Made by a program: the position numbers and the translations under genes
Origin: Albugo candida
Taxonomy: Eukaryota > Oomycota > Peronosporomycetes > Albuginales
Direction: 5' to 3'
Assembly: GCA_040437565.1 (NCBI GenBank)
Contig: JBDOQK010000011.1
Coordinates: 372,001-436,000, forward strand
DNA length: 64,000 nt
The notes under the pieces: model-generated
The model's database searches: none
What the model was told of the DNA's origin: nothing
What the model saw: only the letters and a program-made list of their open reading frames with translations
In this document: in pieces, positions 10,609 through 21,834 of the stretch
Position numbering within the stretch: position 1 is the stretch's first letter
Layout of the letters: each line of letters begins with the position of its first letter

Positions 10609-12912
10609 TCATTTTTTTCTCGATAAAATGTACTTAAGTTTAGCAACTATCTCCGCTGTACATCACAGCATAAGTATGGATCGAATGTCAAACAAACGCA
10701 CCAAAAACGTACCACATTCATAAGGTGAGTCAGCGGTGTAATCTGTGATGATTTCTTCCAGATGATCTTTAAAGTATATCTGAAAGTCCGACGGATCTTG
10801 CATAAATCGAATCCATTCGACACTTGTAATAGGTCGCTCCGCCTGCACAAGGAATTAGTGCCACTTTTTGTGAGTTTCAAGCCGTACAATTTTCGTTGTC
10901 GTCCTGGATTTGATCACTCGTTCTCCCACTTTGCGATTATAGATTTTGTTGATATCAATTCCTAACATTCGCTGTTGTTTCTTGCCGTATTTATTTTTCT
11001 TGATGACATGCCATTCTTTGTAAACGCCAGCCGTCAGATCGTTAAACATAAATGTCTCGGGAGGTGGGCGAGAACGCCCATCAACATTTGCGGTATCATC
11101 GACCGCATTAGTGACGCTCACAGGTACTTGCGGTGCATCAGCGTATTGCTCTACAATCCAAGGAAATTACAGCCATCACGAAGATGATCATTGATCGTCG
11201 ATACTTACTGATCGCTAGAGTTACTTCATGTAAGTTCAATGAACGCAGTTTGGTGTGCAAATCAATCTCATCGGTTGGAAGATCAAGACGCTCTCTATCA
11301 GCTTCACTTATCTTCAGAACATACTGGTCTTGGAAAAGCTGAAGACGATGCTTTTTATTTAGTGTTGGCAGCAAATCCTGACCAATAGTGTCAGCATCCA
11401 CCGCAACGACTGTATAGTCATCACTCTTCGGTCTAATTCAATTCACTGAGTTTTGGATCACGACGGTGCAATAATACGTACAGGAAGATTTTGAGAAATG
11501 TTTTTTCCGGTACACTTGGAGTAGCACATCCCGATGAGGCACCAGAATCCTGCTTGGTGTACGTAATTGCGCTTTTGCTAAAATCTACAAGGATAAAAAA
11601 ATAATGATTGGACATTTGAACTATCCTCGACATGAACATCACCTCCACTAGATTCAGTAACGGGTGGACATGCATCAGGACGCTCACACAAGCAGTATTC
11701 ATGGCCCCCTGCATCCCCAAAATTCTTAATTTTCCTAGAGCGATCTAGAGCTAAGTAGAACTTTGGGTACGCATTCTCAGCGACCAAACACCAAATGAAT
11801 TTCTACCGGGAAAATCCTCGTCGGGAAGTCCATCCGCATCGTGTAAACGCAGCTCGTAGCACTCTGAATGACCATAGTAAAGTGGCGGCTTTCTAGCTTC
11901 GATTTCATGAATTCGCAAGATCTCTTGAATGGACTCTTCTACGGTCGAAGTATCGCGCAGCTACAGAAAAAGATAAGTCGAGGCTTATGAATCACCGTGA
12001 ATAGCCTCTTACATCGAGATTTATCTCACATCTCGTTGGTAAGTATATGATGAGATGCAGCATGGATCCCTCGTTACCCATCATGGCTACTGTCCGACCA
12101 TGCGACGGTGCACCACCACGTAATATTTTATCCAAAAGGGAAGTCTCGTAATTTGATATTGGTTTGACCTCTACCTTACAGAATTCAAATGCATCCTCAG
12201 CTGGACTAGATTCTTTTCCCCTTGTTTTTTCAATATTGGCCTTATCTGATCTAGCTTCTTTGCCTCCGTTTGAGCTATTATGATCTGCTTTTTTACTATC
12301 TTTGCTTTTCTGGCTGGATTTTGTACTAGAAGCATTATCTGGCCTGCTANNNNNNNNNNNNNNNNNNNNNNNNNNNNNNNNNNNNNNNNNNNNNNNNNNN
12401 NNNNNNNNNNNNNNNNNNNNNNNNNNNNNNNNNNNNNNNNNNNNNNNNNTTGTTTTTTCAATATTGGCCTTATCTGATCTAGCTTCTTTGCCTCCGTTTG
12501 AGCTATTATGATCTGATTTTTTACTATCTTTGCTTTTCTGGCTGGATTTTGTACTAGAAGCATTATCTGGCCTGCTATTAGAAACTTGAGTTTTTGACTC
12601 GGTATACTTATTGACCACGCTGGATGCCACATTTCTCTTACTTGATGAAGAGATATTAGCTCCAGATCTAAAACTGGTGGCCATCGAGTCGTTCTTTCCA
12701 TTTTTTTTGTTTCCTTGTGACTGGGATGATACATTTTTCAAAGCAACTCGATCCATCCAGGAATCTCGCATCATTATTTCCATTTTGGGTGAGGAATTGT
12801 AGATACGGTCAACCTCAGAGTCTTGTCGATCGTGAAAAGTTGGGCTATTGCAAGTAGAGATGCGCAGCATCTTGATAGCGCGGTCCAACTCACTTAATTC
12901 TGTAAACTGCAT
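10609..12912 (-). CDS. SIN1: SIN1/AVO1-like TORC2 subunit
   Basis: Eight exons on the minus strand give about 565 residues once the scaffold duplication is removed. The first exon (12912-12013) is a Ser/Lys-rich leader ending in LHLIIYLPTRCEINLDV. The next exons complete the CRIM domain with YELRLHDADGLPDEDFP, ALDRSRKI and CLCERPD. Then comes a Ras-binding-like domain (TVVAVDADTIGQDLLP, KKHRLQLFQDQYVL, LDLPTDEIDL) and a C-terminal PH domain (ERPITSVEWIRFMQDPSDF, DYTADSPYEC). The final exon (10655-10609) adds AEIVAKLKYILSRKK. This is the domain order of SIN1, the TORC2 subunit that selects AGC-kinase substrates at membranes. A 100-N gap lies in the first exon, where the copies differ by one base (Ala or Ser in a Lys/Ser tract). 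Confidence 0.85.
12222..12577. repeat. Gap of 100 N with near-identical 128-bp flanks
   Basis: The N run is 12350-12449. Bases 12222-12349 recur at 12450-12577 with one visible substitution. The repeat falls inside the Ser/Lys-rich first exon of SIN1, so a naive translation doubles that tract. Confidence 0.9.
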
Positions 12913-14274
12913 AATGCTGTCGAGGAGCTACCGCTACCTGTATGTTATCATATATGGTGAATATTCATTATAATCAAAGGATATGACATTCGGATAGCTC
13001 CGAGTCGGAAGCGTTTGCGCTCTCTTGCTCTCTTTACAGAACTGGTTTGTGTGAAAAAGCTCCAAGGAAACGTGTTCTCACTATGTTTAATCATTGAAGT
13101 TTCAGGAACAATTTCTCGCACTCATATTGACTCACAAACTTCTTCACACACAACGCGATTAAATCAGAACAAAATAATGATTTTCATCGAGCTGGCAATA
13201 TTCACAAGCGGTGTAGTTCTATTGGAAAATCCAATGAGAGTCTTCAACGCATTTATGAGAAGCGATAGAGTGTTCTGTGGATCTCCTCACGACGCAATTG
13301 CGTCAAGAATCAGAGATTGCACCTCCACCGATGTTGTGCACTTGGGGATTCAGATCACAAATGATAGCATCCATTCGCAAGTATCAGTCGGAAGTCACTN
13401 NNNNNNNNNNNNNNNNNNNNNNNNNNNNNNNNNNNNNNNNNNNNNNNNNNNNNNNNNNNNNNNNNNNNNNNNNNNNNNNNNNNNNNNNNNNNNNNNNNNG
13501 CACTTGGGGATTCAGATCACAAATGATAGCATCCATTCGCAAGTATCAGTCGGAAGTCACTGTGACAAATGAAATAGCTCTATTTACAATTCAATGAGCT
13601 TTGCTTGGTTAGCCAAGTGTGACTGCGAATACGACACTGATAGTGGTAACGCTGGGATCTTCTTATCCTATCTGAGCAATTTTGAACTACCGGATTAGAT
13701 ATGTATCAGATCAATGGGAGCTCAGTGCGACCTAGGTCGTATATAAACATAGTCCTCTTTTGTGAAGCGTACTCAGCTCGGGTCAGATTTGTCCTGATTG
13801 CATGTCTTCTTAAGTCTAACTATAAGTGGTTCTACCTCTTATAAGCGCGGAATATCACGTCTCATATGTCAACTGCATGCATGCTGACAGAAACAAAAAC
13901 GGAAAGTGGTGACTGCTTGCCAAGGCAGAAGAGGAGTTACACAGGAGTAATAGGAGCCAGCATTCTTCTGTTAAATGTATAAAGTCTAACAACTCGTTGT
14001 CTGTGATATAAGCTGATTTTATGTCAGTACAAAGCAGTCAATATATTTGACGCACAGCCTCAGCTATTGATACCACTATCCTGAAGGGTACTGAAGTACG
14101 GGCTGCCCCTACTGAGATTACTGAGCGATCAAGCAGCTGCTCGTCCCTTTAAAGAGATATCTCGCAGCAGATTATTATTTATTGAAGAAATATTATAAAC
14201 TTTGCTTATGATACTTGCCATAGGAACAATTGCTATCCATTTCCCAATAGTAATCAATTCCGGGACCGTATAAA
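12913..14274. other. Gene-poor stretch with one unsupported open frame
   Basis: About 1.36 kb between the SIN1 start and the bZIP gene. An open frame at 13015-13399 on the plus strand has no recognisable domain and runs into a gap. From 13562 to 14274 I see nothing coding. The last part may hold the bZIP promoter. Confidence 0.5.
13338..13561. repeat. Gap of 100 N with identical 62-bp flanks
   Basis: The N run is 13400-13499. Bases 13338-13399 are repeated at 13500-13561. It sits in non-coding or unassigned sequence. Confidence 0.9.
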
Positions 14275-15444
14275 ATGAATTATAAAAGTACAAGCCATAC
14301 AAGTCGACATGGTAGCAAAACAGAAGGATTGCATCGTTGCGGTGTTACTATCTGCTCCAACGCAGCAGTTGCGGACGGTTTGTGTACGATGCACCTACAG
14401 CGAGTCGGCGAAAATGAATTGAGCCAAAATAGTGACGTCGAGCAGCATCCTCTAATAGTATCAAGTCAAGGTGTAATAGATTCCCAGTTGTCTGTAGCGG
14501 CTAAAAAGCAGAGAATCCCGCTTCCTGTGTTTTCTAGCGATGATGAGATGATGGCATCTGGTACGAGCATGAGCCAGGAGAAGTCAATGGAGACAATGCA
14601 AGTGTCCTCACGGCGAGGAATGTCTTCTGACACAGCTGAGCAAGAAACCACACTGTGTAGTAGAAGGGTGGGAAGCATTTATAATCCTTCTTCCGTCACT
14701 GATTATCGCGTTGCTTCACATCATTCGGTATTGCATGACGCGTTGGATCGAAATTATGAGTCAATTTCACGGCGAGAGCGAAACCGAATTGCTGCAAGAA
14801 AGTCTCGCCAACGAAAACTTGATAGAATATCGAATTTGGAGGAAGAAAAAGCGCGTTTGCAACAGCAACGGGACAGGCTAGTGAAAGAAATACAAGGACT
14901 TGAAACCAAAAGTGCGGTCAACCCCTTACAACGTGCCATTTTTCCAATGTCGGACTCTGACTGCCAACAGCTCCAATTGCGTCGTTCAAGAATCATCAAG
15001 TCATTGGCAAGAGCTTACAATACAGGAAAAGTATGGGAAACATTTGGCGTCTTACGTGAGGATGCAATTCTTAGTGGGACACAAAATTCTTCGATAGAGT
15101 TGAGAGGATCTGAAGCTATAATCTTGGATTATTTCTACTGTAAATCCCTATTTCGTCACTTCGAATTAAATCATACCAACGTGGAATGCGATGGACTTCG
15201 GAGTCAGCATTTTCGTGCAAAGTGGACATTTTCTGGCATCCTGTTTGGCAGTGGCGTGACCCTAAATGAGAAATTTGCGCCGCTGGTGCGTTCTCTCTCA
15301 GGGAAAACTTTGCATATCGAAGGTACAACTAGCTTTTCTTTCAGTTGCGAAAAAATCGCATACATCCACCGTTCCGCAAACCAGTCCAAACTGTTGTCCT
15401 CATTAATGAAGCAATGCGGATTGTATAGCGACCAAGTTCCTTAA
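14275..15444 (+). CDS. bZIP transcription factor with N-terminal Cys/His knuckle
   Basis: A single exon of 389 residues. The basic region RRERNRIAARKSRQRKL (about residues 165-180) carries the N-x2-A-A-x2-S-R core of bZIP DNA-binding helices. It is followed by a leucine zipper (LEEEKARLQQQRDRLVKEI). Near the N terminus, at about residues 22-42, is CGVTICSNAAVADGLCTMH, a C-x4-C-x9-C-x2-H cluster. It resembles the zinc knuckles with a GLC-x2-H ending that occur in oomycete and WRKY-associated proteins. The C-terminal 150 residues form a compact-looking domain without a motif I recognise. The protein is presumably a nuclear, dimeric DNA-binding regulator; targets are unknown. The ATG at 14275 is the first in frame. 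Confidence 0.85.
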   Translation: MNYKSTSHTSRHGSKTEGLHRCGVTICSNAAVADGLCTMHLQRVGENELSQNSDVEQHPLIVSSQGVIDSQLSVAAKKQRIPLPVFSSDDEMMASGTSMSQEKSMETMQVSSRRGMSSDTAEQETTLCSRRVGSIYNPSSVTDYRVASHHSVLHDALDRNYESISRRERNRIAARKSRQRKLDRISNLEEEKARLQQQRDRLVKEIQGLETKSAVNPLQRAIFPMSDSDCQQLQLRRSRIIKSLARAYNTGKVWETFGVLREDAILSGTQNSSIELRGSEAIILDYFYCKSLFRHFELNHTNVECDGLRSQHFRAKWTFSGILFGSGVTLNEKFAPLVRSLSGKTLHIEGTTSFSFSCEKIAYIHRSANQSKLLSSLMKQCGLYSDQVP

Positions 15445-15641
15445 TATAGTATCTCATGCTAAATTCTAGTAATACCAGTATCAATGCAACAATAACCCGA
15501 ATGTCAGCCGTCTACATACAGAGTTGCGAGCTGGATAGATAAACAGAACTTACGCGTAGCTATGTCAACGGAGGAGAGCCTCCTGACATATATTGGGCAG
15601 TAATCACCCAAGTACCTTGAAAACCAATCATAAGCTACGCA

Positions 15642-17411
15642 ATGAGCTCGGCTGTAAATTCCGTTCAAGATGAAGAGGAACAAGTTCTTGTCGCTGTCTA
15701 CCCAAAACAGAATAACGTCATGGTTGTGCAAGTACCAAAACGGTTGTGCATTTCGGACTTGGAAAAGTGTTTAGCCCAAGAATATCATGCTGTATTTCCA
15801 GAAAAAAGCTCTCTAAAAACGAACGCGGTACGAATTCTAAAATGCATACCAACGGTCAATAGCGTCGAAAACCGATACGCAATGATGTTCCCAGAATTAA
15901 AGACATTTTCAGACCCAACTCAAAATGCCTCTTGCTTTGTGGATTTGGCGAAAAACGTGCAAGTTGGCAATGCTTTCCACCAAATGGAGCGTGTATATGT
16001 CATCGAAGAAGTTCATGTGAATGAGCCACAAGCTCTGATTCAGCTTAGTGAAGAGAATACGATTGAAATTGGTCCCTCAAAAGTGGCTGAACCAGTTCTC
16101 AAGAACAAAAAAAGACCCTCGGAAACAGTAGTAGCTTCCGACACGGCTGAGGCTGAAGTAAAGGTGATTGATAGCGCTAGTGGAGTGACTATCCAACCCA
16201 AGAAAAAAGCTCGAAATTTGAAAGAAAAGTCGAAAGCAACCCAAGGAACTACGGAACCAATAAAAGTGAAGAAGCAAATCGCTTCAAAGAAGAAAGATAC
16301 GATAAAAAGTAGTGTTGCTGAAAAAGCTAAGGACACTGAAGAGAGCGAGCAAAAGCAGTCTTTAGATAAAAAGAAAAAGGTGAAGACCGCCAAGGAGATC
16401 AAATTGGATGCATTAGGAACCGATGAGAAACAAAAAAGCTCTCAAAATGTAATTTCGTCATCCAACTCCCCCGAAGTCACTGAGATTGAGGAATCTCCCC
16501 ACAAAATTCCAAAGAAAAAGCCCGCTCGTCGCGCCAAGAATGAGCAAGGTGCAACAAAGCTTGCCACTCCTTCCATTCCATCGGGGAAAGTAGCTTTTAA
16601 TGACGGCGCCAATAAATCCAACGAGAAATCAGTAGAATCCTCCAAACAAACAACGACGTTGGCTAGCAAGCCGAAAGCAATGAAACGTGAATTTCAAGAA
16701 ATTCTGCTTGCTGCTCAGGAGCGAATCGCTCGCGACAAGCTTCAAAATTTACAAGATATAACCTCTCCGCCTTCAGAAGAAGCAAAAGCCGTCCCTGAAA
16801 AAGCTCAGACAACGGTGCAAAGTCAACCCGTTAATGGTAGTGACTCAGAATCTACTTCTGAAGAGGATACACAGCCAGAGCCCCAAAGGGAAAAACAGGA
16901 TTTACCGTCGATGTCGAGCAGTACTGAAACTTCCGAAGACGAATTCAATTATTCTCAAAAACTCTTGGCAGATTTGACTCAAAGCGGTACGTTACCTGTC
17001 CACCACACCGCCGCACTCCTATTGTTCAATTCTTATCTGTGTAGCTGAAGCACCTTCTATGCCCATCGTTCCAAGCAAGCCTACAACGAAGACGTCCAAA
17101 GTCACAAAGGCTAAAAAGAATCGAGAGCAAAAACTACAGGAAGAGATGGAGCTGCTATCAAAAAATCTTCGAAAGCTTCAGAAAGGTAAGCGCAATGCTA
17201 AGCGTAGACTTTATATCTGACATTATTGACTATAGCTCAAGCCGAGTCGGCAGACAGTGTGCTATCACCACCACTTTCCAAGAACCAATTCTCGCTAGAT
17301 CAAGTTGCTGTTGGGAAATTGACGCGTTCTACTAAGAATCCATTCACCTCAACAACCGAGTCAAAGGCAACAAAAGTGCCGAAATCTCGCGCGAAAAAAA
17401 CAGCTTCATAG
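15642..17411 (+). CDS. Lys-rich, probably nuclear protein of unknown function
   Basis: Three exons (15642-16986, 17045-17185, 17236-17411) give 553 residues with all phases closing. The first 110 residues look folded and might be a ubiquitin-like or coilin-type domain (VLVAVYPKQNNVMVVQVP), but the match is weak. The rest is low in complexity, rich in Lys, Ser, Glu and Thr, with several basic patches (KKKAR, KKKPARRAK) typical of nuclear or nucleolar proteins. The last exon is Ser/Thr/Lys-rich and ends in KSRAKKTAS. I do not recognise a family. Confidence 0.6.
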
Positions 17412-17457
17412 AATCGAATCCTCGTAAACATACGCCAGTCTCATTGAATCAATTAGA

Positions 17458-20400
17458 TCAAGGATGGATTCCATTTGTGATTTTCTGGAATACATCATAC
17501 TGCCATGTGCGATAACTATTTTGACTCTTGCGTACAATGTGCAACACGTGCTTGATCACTTGTTGCTGATTCAACTCGAGCTTGAATAATCGTTCTGTTC
17601 GACACAACACATCGCGTGGATGCTGCGACAGAAAACACGGGTACGATGAATCATGCGCCATCACAGCTATCATCATCAGGATAGTATCGGCATGCTGGCG
17701 CAACGCAAGAAAGCCTTGGATCATAAGGATCACAAAAGCTTTGAAATACTCCGATTGCGTGCCACCCATTGCATCAATCATTTCCTGCGGCAATTTGAAC
17801 GGTGCTGTTTCTAGACTAAATTTTCCTCCAGGAGCAATGCCCAAGATGAACCCATAGTCGATGTGGATGATGAATCCCTGGCTATCCAGCATGATATTGC
17901 CATTATGACGATCTTTGATTTGCAGGAGGTAGCAGACTAAGCAATACGCAGCCAGACTTCGGACGAAATTGGCCATTGCGATTCGAAACTTGCCAGACTC
18001 ACGCTCGCCATACATTCTCACAAAATGATCGCCCAGATTCGTATACCCTTGACGTTTCTTCAAAGCATCCAAGGAAGTCGAGTTTTTCAGATACTCAATC
18101 ATCCCCGTCGAAGCTGATGTGACCATGATACCATAAGGAACAAGACGTAATGGTAGCTCCGCATGATCAAAGATATCTTGAAATTGGCGTATTAATTGGA
18201 GACAGAATTTCTCCTGTCTCAAGTCATCATTCGACTTGACAATCAGTCCAACAAGATCCCAGCTTGTGTCGTCACCCTCACGCGCTTTTAGGACGCCATA
18301 CCGCTGTGACTCCAGTCGAATTCGTTCTCTCATTTCTTCAAAACTTTCCCCAAAAGCAGAGTCAGCGGCTTTCGTGAGCTTTGGACGATTTTTCGAAAAG
18401 TGATTGACAATCAAATCCAATTGATCGCTCAAGATTTGTATATCTCGCGATAATCCAGCTTTCTCAGTTTCTGTGGCATTCGGGATAACTATGCGCTCCA
18501 CAGCTTCACGAATACTTTGCATTGCTGCCATTGTGCCGTCAATATCGAACACATCGCAAACGCCCTGAGGTACTGTAGAGGATTCCTCTTCGTCGAAATT
18601 GCCATTCTCTTGTGTTAGCTCAGTAAAACACGCATTATCAGTAGCGGGCGTATTAGCATTCATCGCAGCGGAGGCAATCTCACAGGCGCTTTCCACTTTT
18701 CGGTTCGGCCCCTTTTGAGAAAAAGACTTTTCTGTTGTATCGCGCTCACGATATTGTCGGCTTGAGGAAGCAGCATCTATCGTCTGATGGGATCCAAAAA
18801 CATCGGCACCGGTGAAATCTGACAAGGTCAGTTTCTTGTTCCCTTTGGCTCGCGTGAAAGGAGCTTTTTTGCTTTCAGCTGTGTTTGGCGTGAAACGCGG
18901 TGTCGTTTGTAATGCAAGCAATCCCAAACGATACGCTTTCTGCGTACTTGGCTCGAACCCACAAGTCTTCCTTTGGGGCAGCTTGGGTGGTCGGATCGAC
19001 AAATCCTCGGATTCCTCTTCTTGTCGCTGTATGGGCTCCAAAGCACCACTTCTAACCAGTTCTTCGCCGAGCCAGGTTGCGTCTTCTTCGTCCCGAACAA
19101 TTTCATTTGCGATCATCCAGGACAGGACCTCTTTCCCGTTTAAAGCGAGATCTTGCCCGAAATTAAATTCGCAATTTTCTCTTTCTTGGAAAATGTCGTA
19201 CGCCATATTGTATGCTATCGACGCCAATTGTGTGTCCGTGTAAAGCTCGAATCTAGAGAGCATTTTACTCCCACTTTCACGTTCCATTTCAATCTGCGAG
19301 ATAGCATCGCTTTGTTGTCCGCTGCTGGTTCGTCCAATGTCAGATAAAAAAGAGGAAAATCGCTCATCTTCCCGATTAATACGTCGAATGGCTGCAGGGC
19401 TATCAAATAAATCCTCGGTGGTGATTTCATGGCGCGAGTGTGTTTTCTCGATCACAGACTCGGATCCTGGTCGTACCCGTGCAGAATTTGGCAGTGAGTC
19501 ACGACTTGACTTTCCAGATCGGACGGCTTCGTGCAAGGTGCTGGATCTTTTTCTGCTTCCAATTGGAGTAGCACATTCCGAATCACCATCAGCGCCGCTA
19601 AGTTGTGTAGCGACTTGGTGTGCCAACTCGCTTGAGGCTGCACATGCAACAGCACAGGCAGCGAATGACTCACGATCGTACCCGAACGATGTCTGCAAAT
19701 TAGCCATCCCCGATATAGTGTGATTGCCTGACCAAGAGGGCGACTCACTTTTGGAAAACCCTTTTGATACAGCGTCATTCAGGATGCGTCTTGACCAATT
19801 TAAAGTGGCGAGATCGCTACTTTCCTCATAGTCTGTTTTATCGACTGCTTCCACCTCAAAAAATATCAAAGTCGGAGCGCGAGCTTTGGTCGTAAATACA
19901 GCTCCTTCTTGTGTCGCTACACTTAGAAATCGCTGTAGTGAATCTCCGCAGGTGCCCAAAGGATAAAAACTGTGTCGATTGAGTACCAAATTCTCTAATC
20001 CTGCCGGAAGATGAAGTCGTCGCTCTGAAATCGGTAGATGGCGCAGCTTTTCCGTAAGATTACACAACTGGCTGACAAAATCGATCTGATTTTTGAATAT
20101 CGCGTAAGTTGATTTCTCGGTCACTGACTCAGATATCATTTGTGCGTAGACAGACGGGAACAAATGCTGTACTTCCTCGCGTGTTTGCGGCAGCCGATAT
20201 CGGAACACCTCCAAATCAAGAGCTTTCTGATACATTGGAGGAAGTATTGCAAGTCGTAAAGCCTCACACATTGGTCCAACTGAAGAAACCAGAGACATGT
20301 CAGCCTCATCGGAGCGTGATCGAGTGATGGGCTCCAGCAAAATCCGTAGTCGTGCAAAGAGAGATTGTAACATAAGCGTCTGCAACGGAGATGCTGGTAG

Positions 20401-21765
20401 ATCGTTGTCAGGCTGAAAGGTCCAATCTTGCTGTATTTGCATTTCCAAATTAATTAGTAGGATCTTACAAGCGCAAAACCTTCGAAATAAAAACTCGGGC
20501 ACGAAATGCTCGGACTGATCGTATCCCCACCCACAACTATCATCAATCGCCGCTCTTGTGAGCCAGTAGAGACATGTTGCTAGACGAATATGACGATAGA
20601 CTGCGTATGCGATCACTTGCATCAGTAACGCGGCTTTGATTGTGTTTTGAATGTCATTTAAGGTAAGCCACATGTGAAATACTTGAGGTAAGAAAAACTC
20701 AAAGTCCGCCATATTCTCATGCGACAACTGAAGTAGCACATTGCTCACAATTGCGTACGCTTCGTCGGCTCCATGACGGTGCAAATGTAAAAGCTGTATT
20801 GCGTCCGAAATCCCAAAACCTGCTTCTTGCGTTTGCAAACGTATTCTTTTGATTTCGTCACGAAGGCTCGCAGAAACGGGTATAGCTTCGGCATACTGAA
20901 CTTCAATCACTTGATGACTTTCAGTGGCGTCTTCCTGAATGCGATGAAGTTGGCATATTCCCTGCAAAGTGATTGCGACACTCAAGATGAATCGCTGAAC
21001 ACGAAAACAACGCGTGCAAGTACGAACTGCTTTCGATTTGCTATAGTGCAGAAGACTGATAAAGCGCTGACTATGATAGGAGCAAACAGTTTGGCCGCAG
21101 TTCCGACAGTGATGCTGTCTCTTTGTGCTCGTTTTCCCGTCAAATTTCACACCGCAATTGGGATGGCTACAGCTAGTCTGATTCTCAAATCTCGGGGCTT
21201 CTGTAGCGATTTTGAGATCTTCTAACATGCTCTTTTGACAGATAGAAAGCCCGGAAAGCGATGTGATCAGCATTACGGAATTCCATTTTTTGTTCAAAGA
21301 ATGCTGTACAAGCATCTGCCAGACCTGAAAGCACGTCTGAGAGCCTCTTAACGCTCTCTCAATGTACTGAATCCACATTTTCTTCTCTTCCGGCAACATA
21401 GCATCGATATTATAGACACTTCCGTGACGAAATGATAGTTTAAATGCATTATGATAGGTGTGGAGTAGACCGTTACCGTCCCAAGTCTGCACATCTTCTA
21501 TTTCTGCACTCAATGAAGCACTTTCCAGCATCTCAAACGAGCAAGTATCATCATCGGACGATAAATATCGGAAGAAAATCAGACCGATACAGCGACAGAA
21601 ATACCGCTTCATACGATGGTACGTCAGGCCATCTTCGCGCATATATAGAAAGCCTTTGATCCCCGTACCGTCTATTTCTGTTTTATACGAGAAAGGTGCC
21701 ATGGATTCAGTATCACAATCATCCGAAGATGGATATTCGATCGGGGTGTTGGGTGTGCTCGCCAT
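17458..21765 (-). CDS. Type III PI 4-kinase with PH, FYVE and DEP-like domains
   Basis: A single exon of 1435 residues. A PH domain (about 33-142) is followed by a FYVE-like zinc finger (about 199-254) with paired cysteines and HHCRNCGQTVC. A helical lipid-kinase accessory region follows (about 310-420), then a DEP-like segment near 845-915. A Ser-rich linker leads to a C-terminal catalytic domain at about 1165-1420. The catalytic loop is DRHNGNIMLD, starting near residue 1285, and the metal-binding motif is IDYGF. The catalytic part is closest to PI4K-beta/PIK1, which phosphorylates phosphatidylinositol at the 4 position. PH and FYVE domains imply recruitment to phosphoinositide-marked endomembranes. 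Classical PI4K-beta lacks PH, FYVE and DEP domains, so this is a lineage-specific fusion. Confidence 0.87.
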   Translation of the reverse strand: MASTPNTPIEYPSSDDCDTESMAPFSYKTEIDGTGIKGFLYMREDGLTYHRMKRYFCRCIGLIFFRYLSSDDDTCSFEMLESASLSAEIEDVQTWDGNGLLHTYHNAFKLSFRHGSVYNIDAMLPEEKKMWIQYIERALRGSQTCFQVWQMLVQHSLNKKWNSVMLITSLSGLSICQKSMLEDLKIATEAPRFENQTSCSHPNCGVKFDGKTSTKRQHHCRNCGQTVCSYHSQRFISLLHYSKSKAVRTCTRCFRVQRFILSVAITLQGICQLHRIQEDATESHQVIEVQYAEAIPVSASLRDEIKRIRLQTQEAGFGISDAIQLLHLHRHGADEAYAIVSNVLLQLSHENMADFEFFLPQVFHMWLTLNDIQNTIKAALLMQVIAYAVYRHIRLATCLYWLTRAAIDDSCGWGYDQSEHFVPEFLFRRFCACKILLINLEMQIQQDWTFQPDNDLPASPLQTLMLQSLFARLRILLEPITRSRSDEADMSLVSSVGPMCEALRLAILPPMYQKALDLEVFRYRLPQTREEVQHLFPSVYAQMISESVTEKSTYAIFKNQIDFVSQLCNLTEKLRHLPISERRLHLPAGLENLVLNRHSFYPLGTCGDSLQRFLSVATQEGAVFTTKARAPTLIFFEVEAVDKTDYEESSDLATLNWSRRILNDAVSKGFSKSESPSWSGNHTISGMANLQTSFGYDRESFAACAVACAASSELAHQVATQLSGADGDSECATPIGSRKRSSTLHEAVRSGKSSRDSLPNSARVRPGSESVIEKTHSRHEITTEDLFDSPAAIRRINREDERFSSFLSDIGRTSSGQQSDAISQIEMERESGSKMLSRFELYTDTQLASIAYNMAYDIFQERENCEFNFGQDLALNGKEVLSWMIANEIVRDEEDATWLGEELVRSGALEPIQRQEEESEDLSIRPPKLPQRKTCGFEPSTQKAYRLGLLALQTTPRFTPNTAESKKAPFTRAKGNKKLTLSDFTGADVFGSHQTIDAASSSRQYRERDTTEKSFSQKGPNRKVESACEIASAAMNANTPATDNACFTELTQENGNFDEEESSTVPQGVCDVFDIDGTMAAMQSIREAVERIVIPNATETEKAGLSRDIQILSDQLDLIVNHFSKNRPKLTKAADSAFGESFEEMRERIRLESQRYGVLKAREGDDTSWDLVGLIVKSNDDLRQEKFCLQLIRQFQDIFDHAELPLRLVPYGIMVTSASTGMIEYLKNSTSLDALKKRQGYTNLGDHFVRMYGERESGKFRIAMANFVRSLAAYCLVCYLLQIKDRHNGNIMLDSQGFIIHIDYGFILGIAPGGKFSLETAPFKLPQEMIDAMGGTQSEYFKAFVILMIQGFLALRQHADTILMMIAVMAHDSSYPCFLSQHPRDVLCRTERLFKLELNQQQVIKHVLHIVRKSQNSYRTWQYDVFQKITNGIHP

Positions 21766-21834
21766 GATGATGTACTTTACATACGTTTAGGACATTAAAA
21801 CCTGAAGTTGGGATGTTTCATCTATCCTCTAATT

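Noticed and set aside
13015-13572. Plus-strand open frame of 185 residues
   Set aside because: No recognisable domain, competing frames equally open, and part of its length is the N run and its duplicated flank.
16040-16402. Phe/Leu/Ser-rich minus-strand frame resembling a membrane protein
   Set aside because: It is the antisense of a Lys/Glu-rich coding tract, which always yields Phe- and Leu-rich shadows.
18812-19243. Plus-strand frame of 143 residues opposite the PI4K
   Set aside because: It is a shadow of the intact 1435-residue minus-strand gene and has no family signal.
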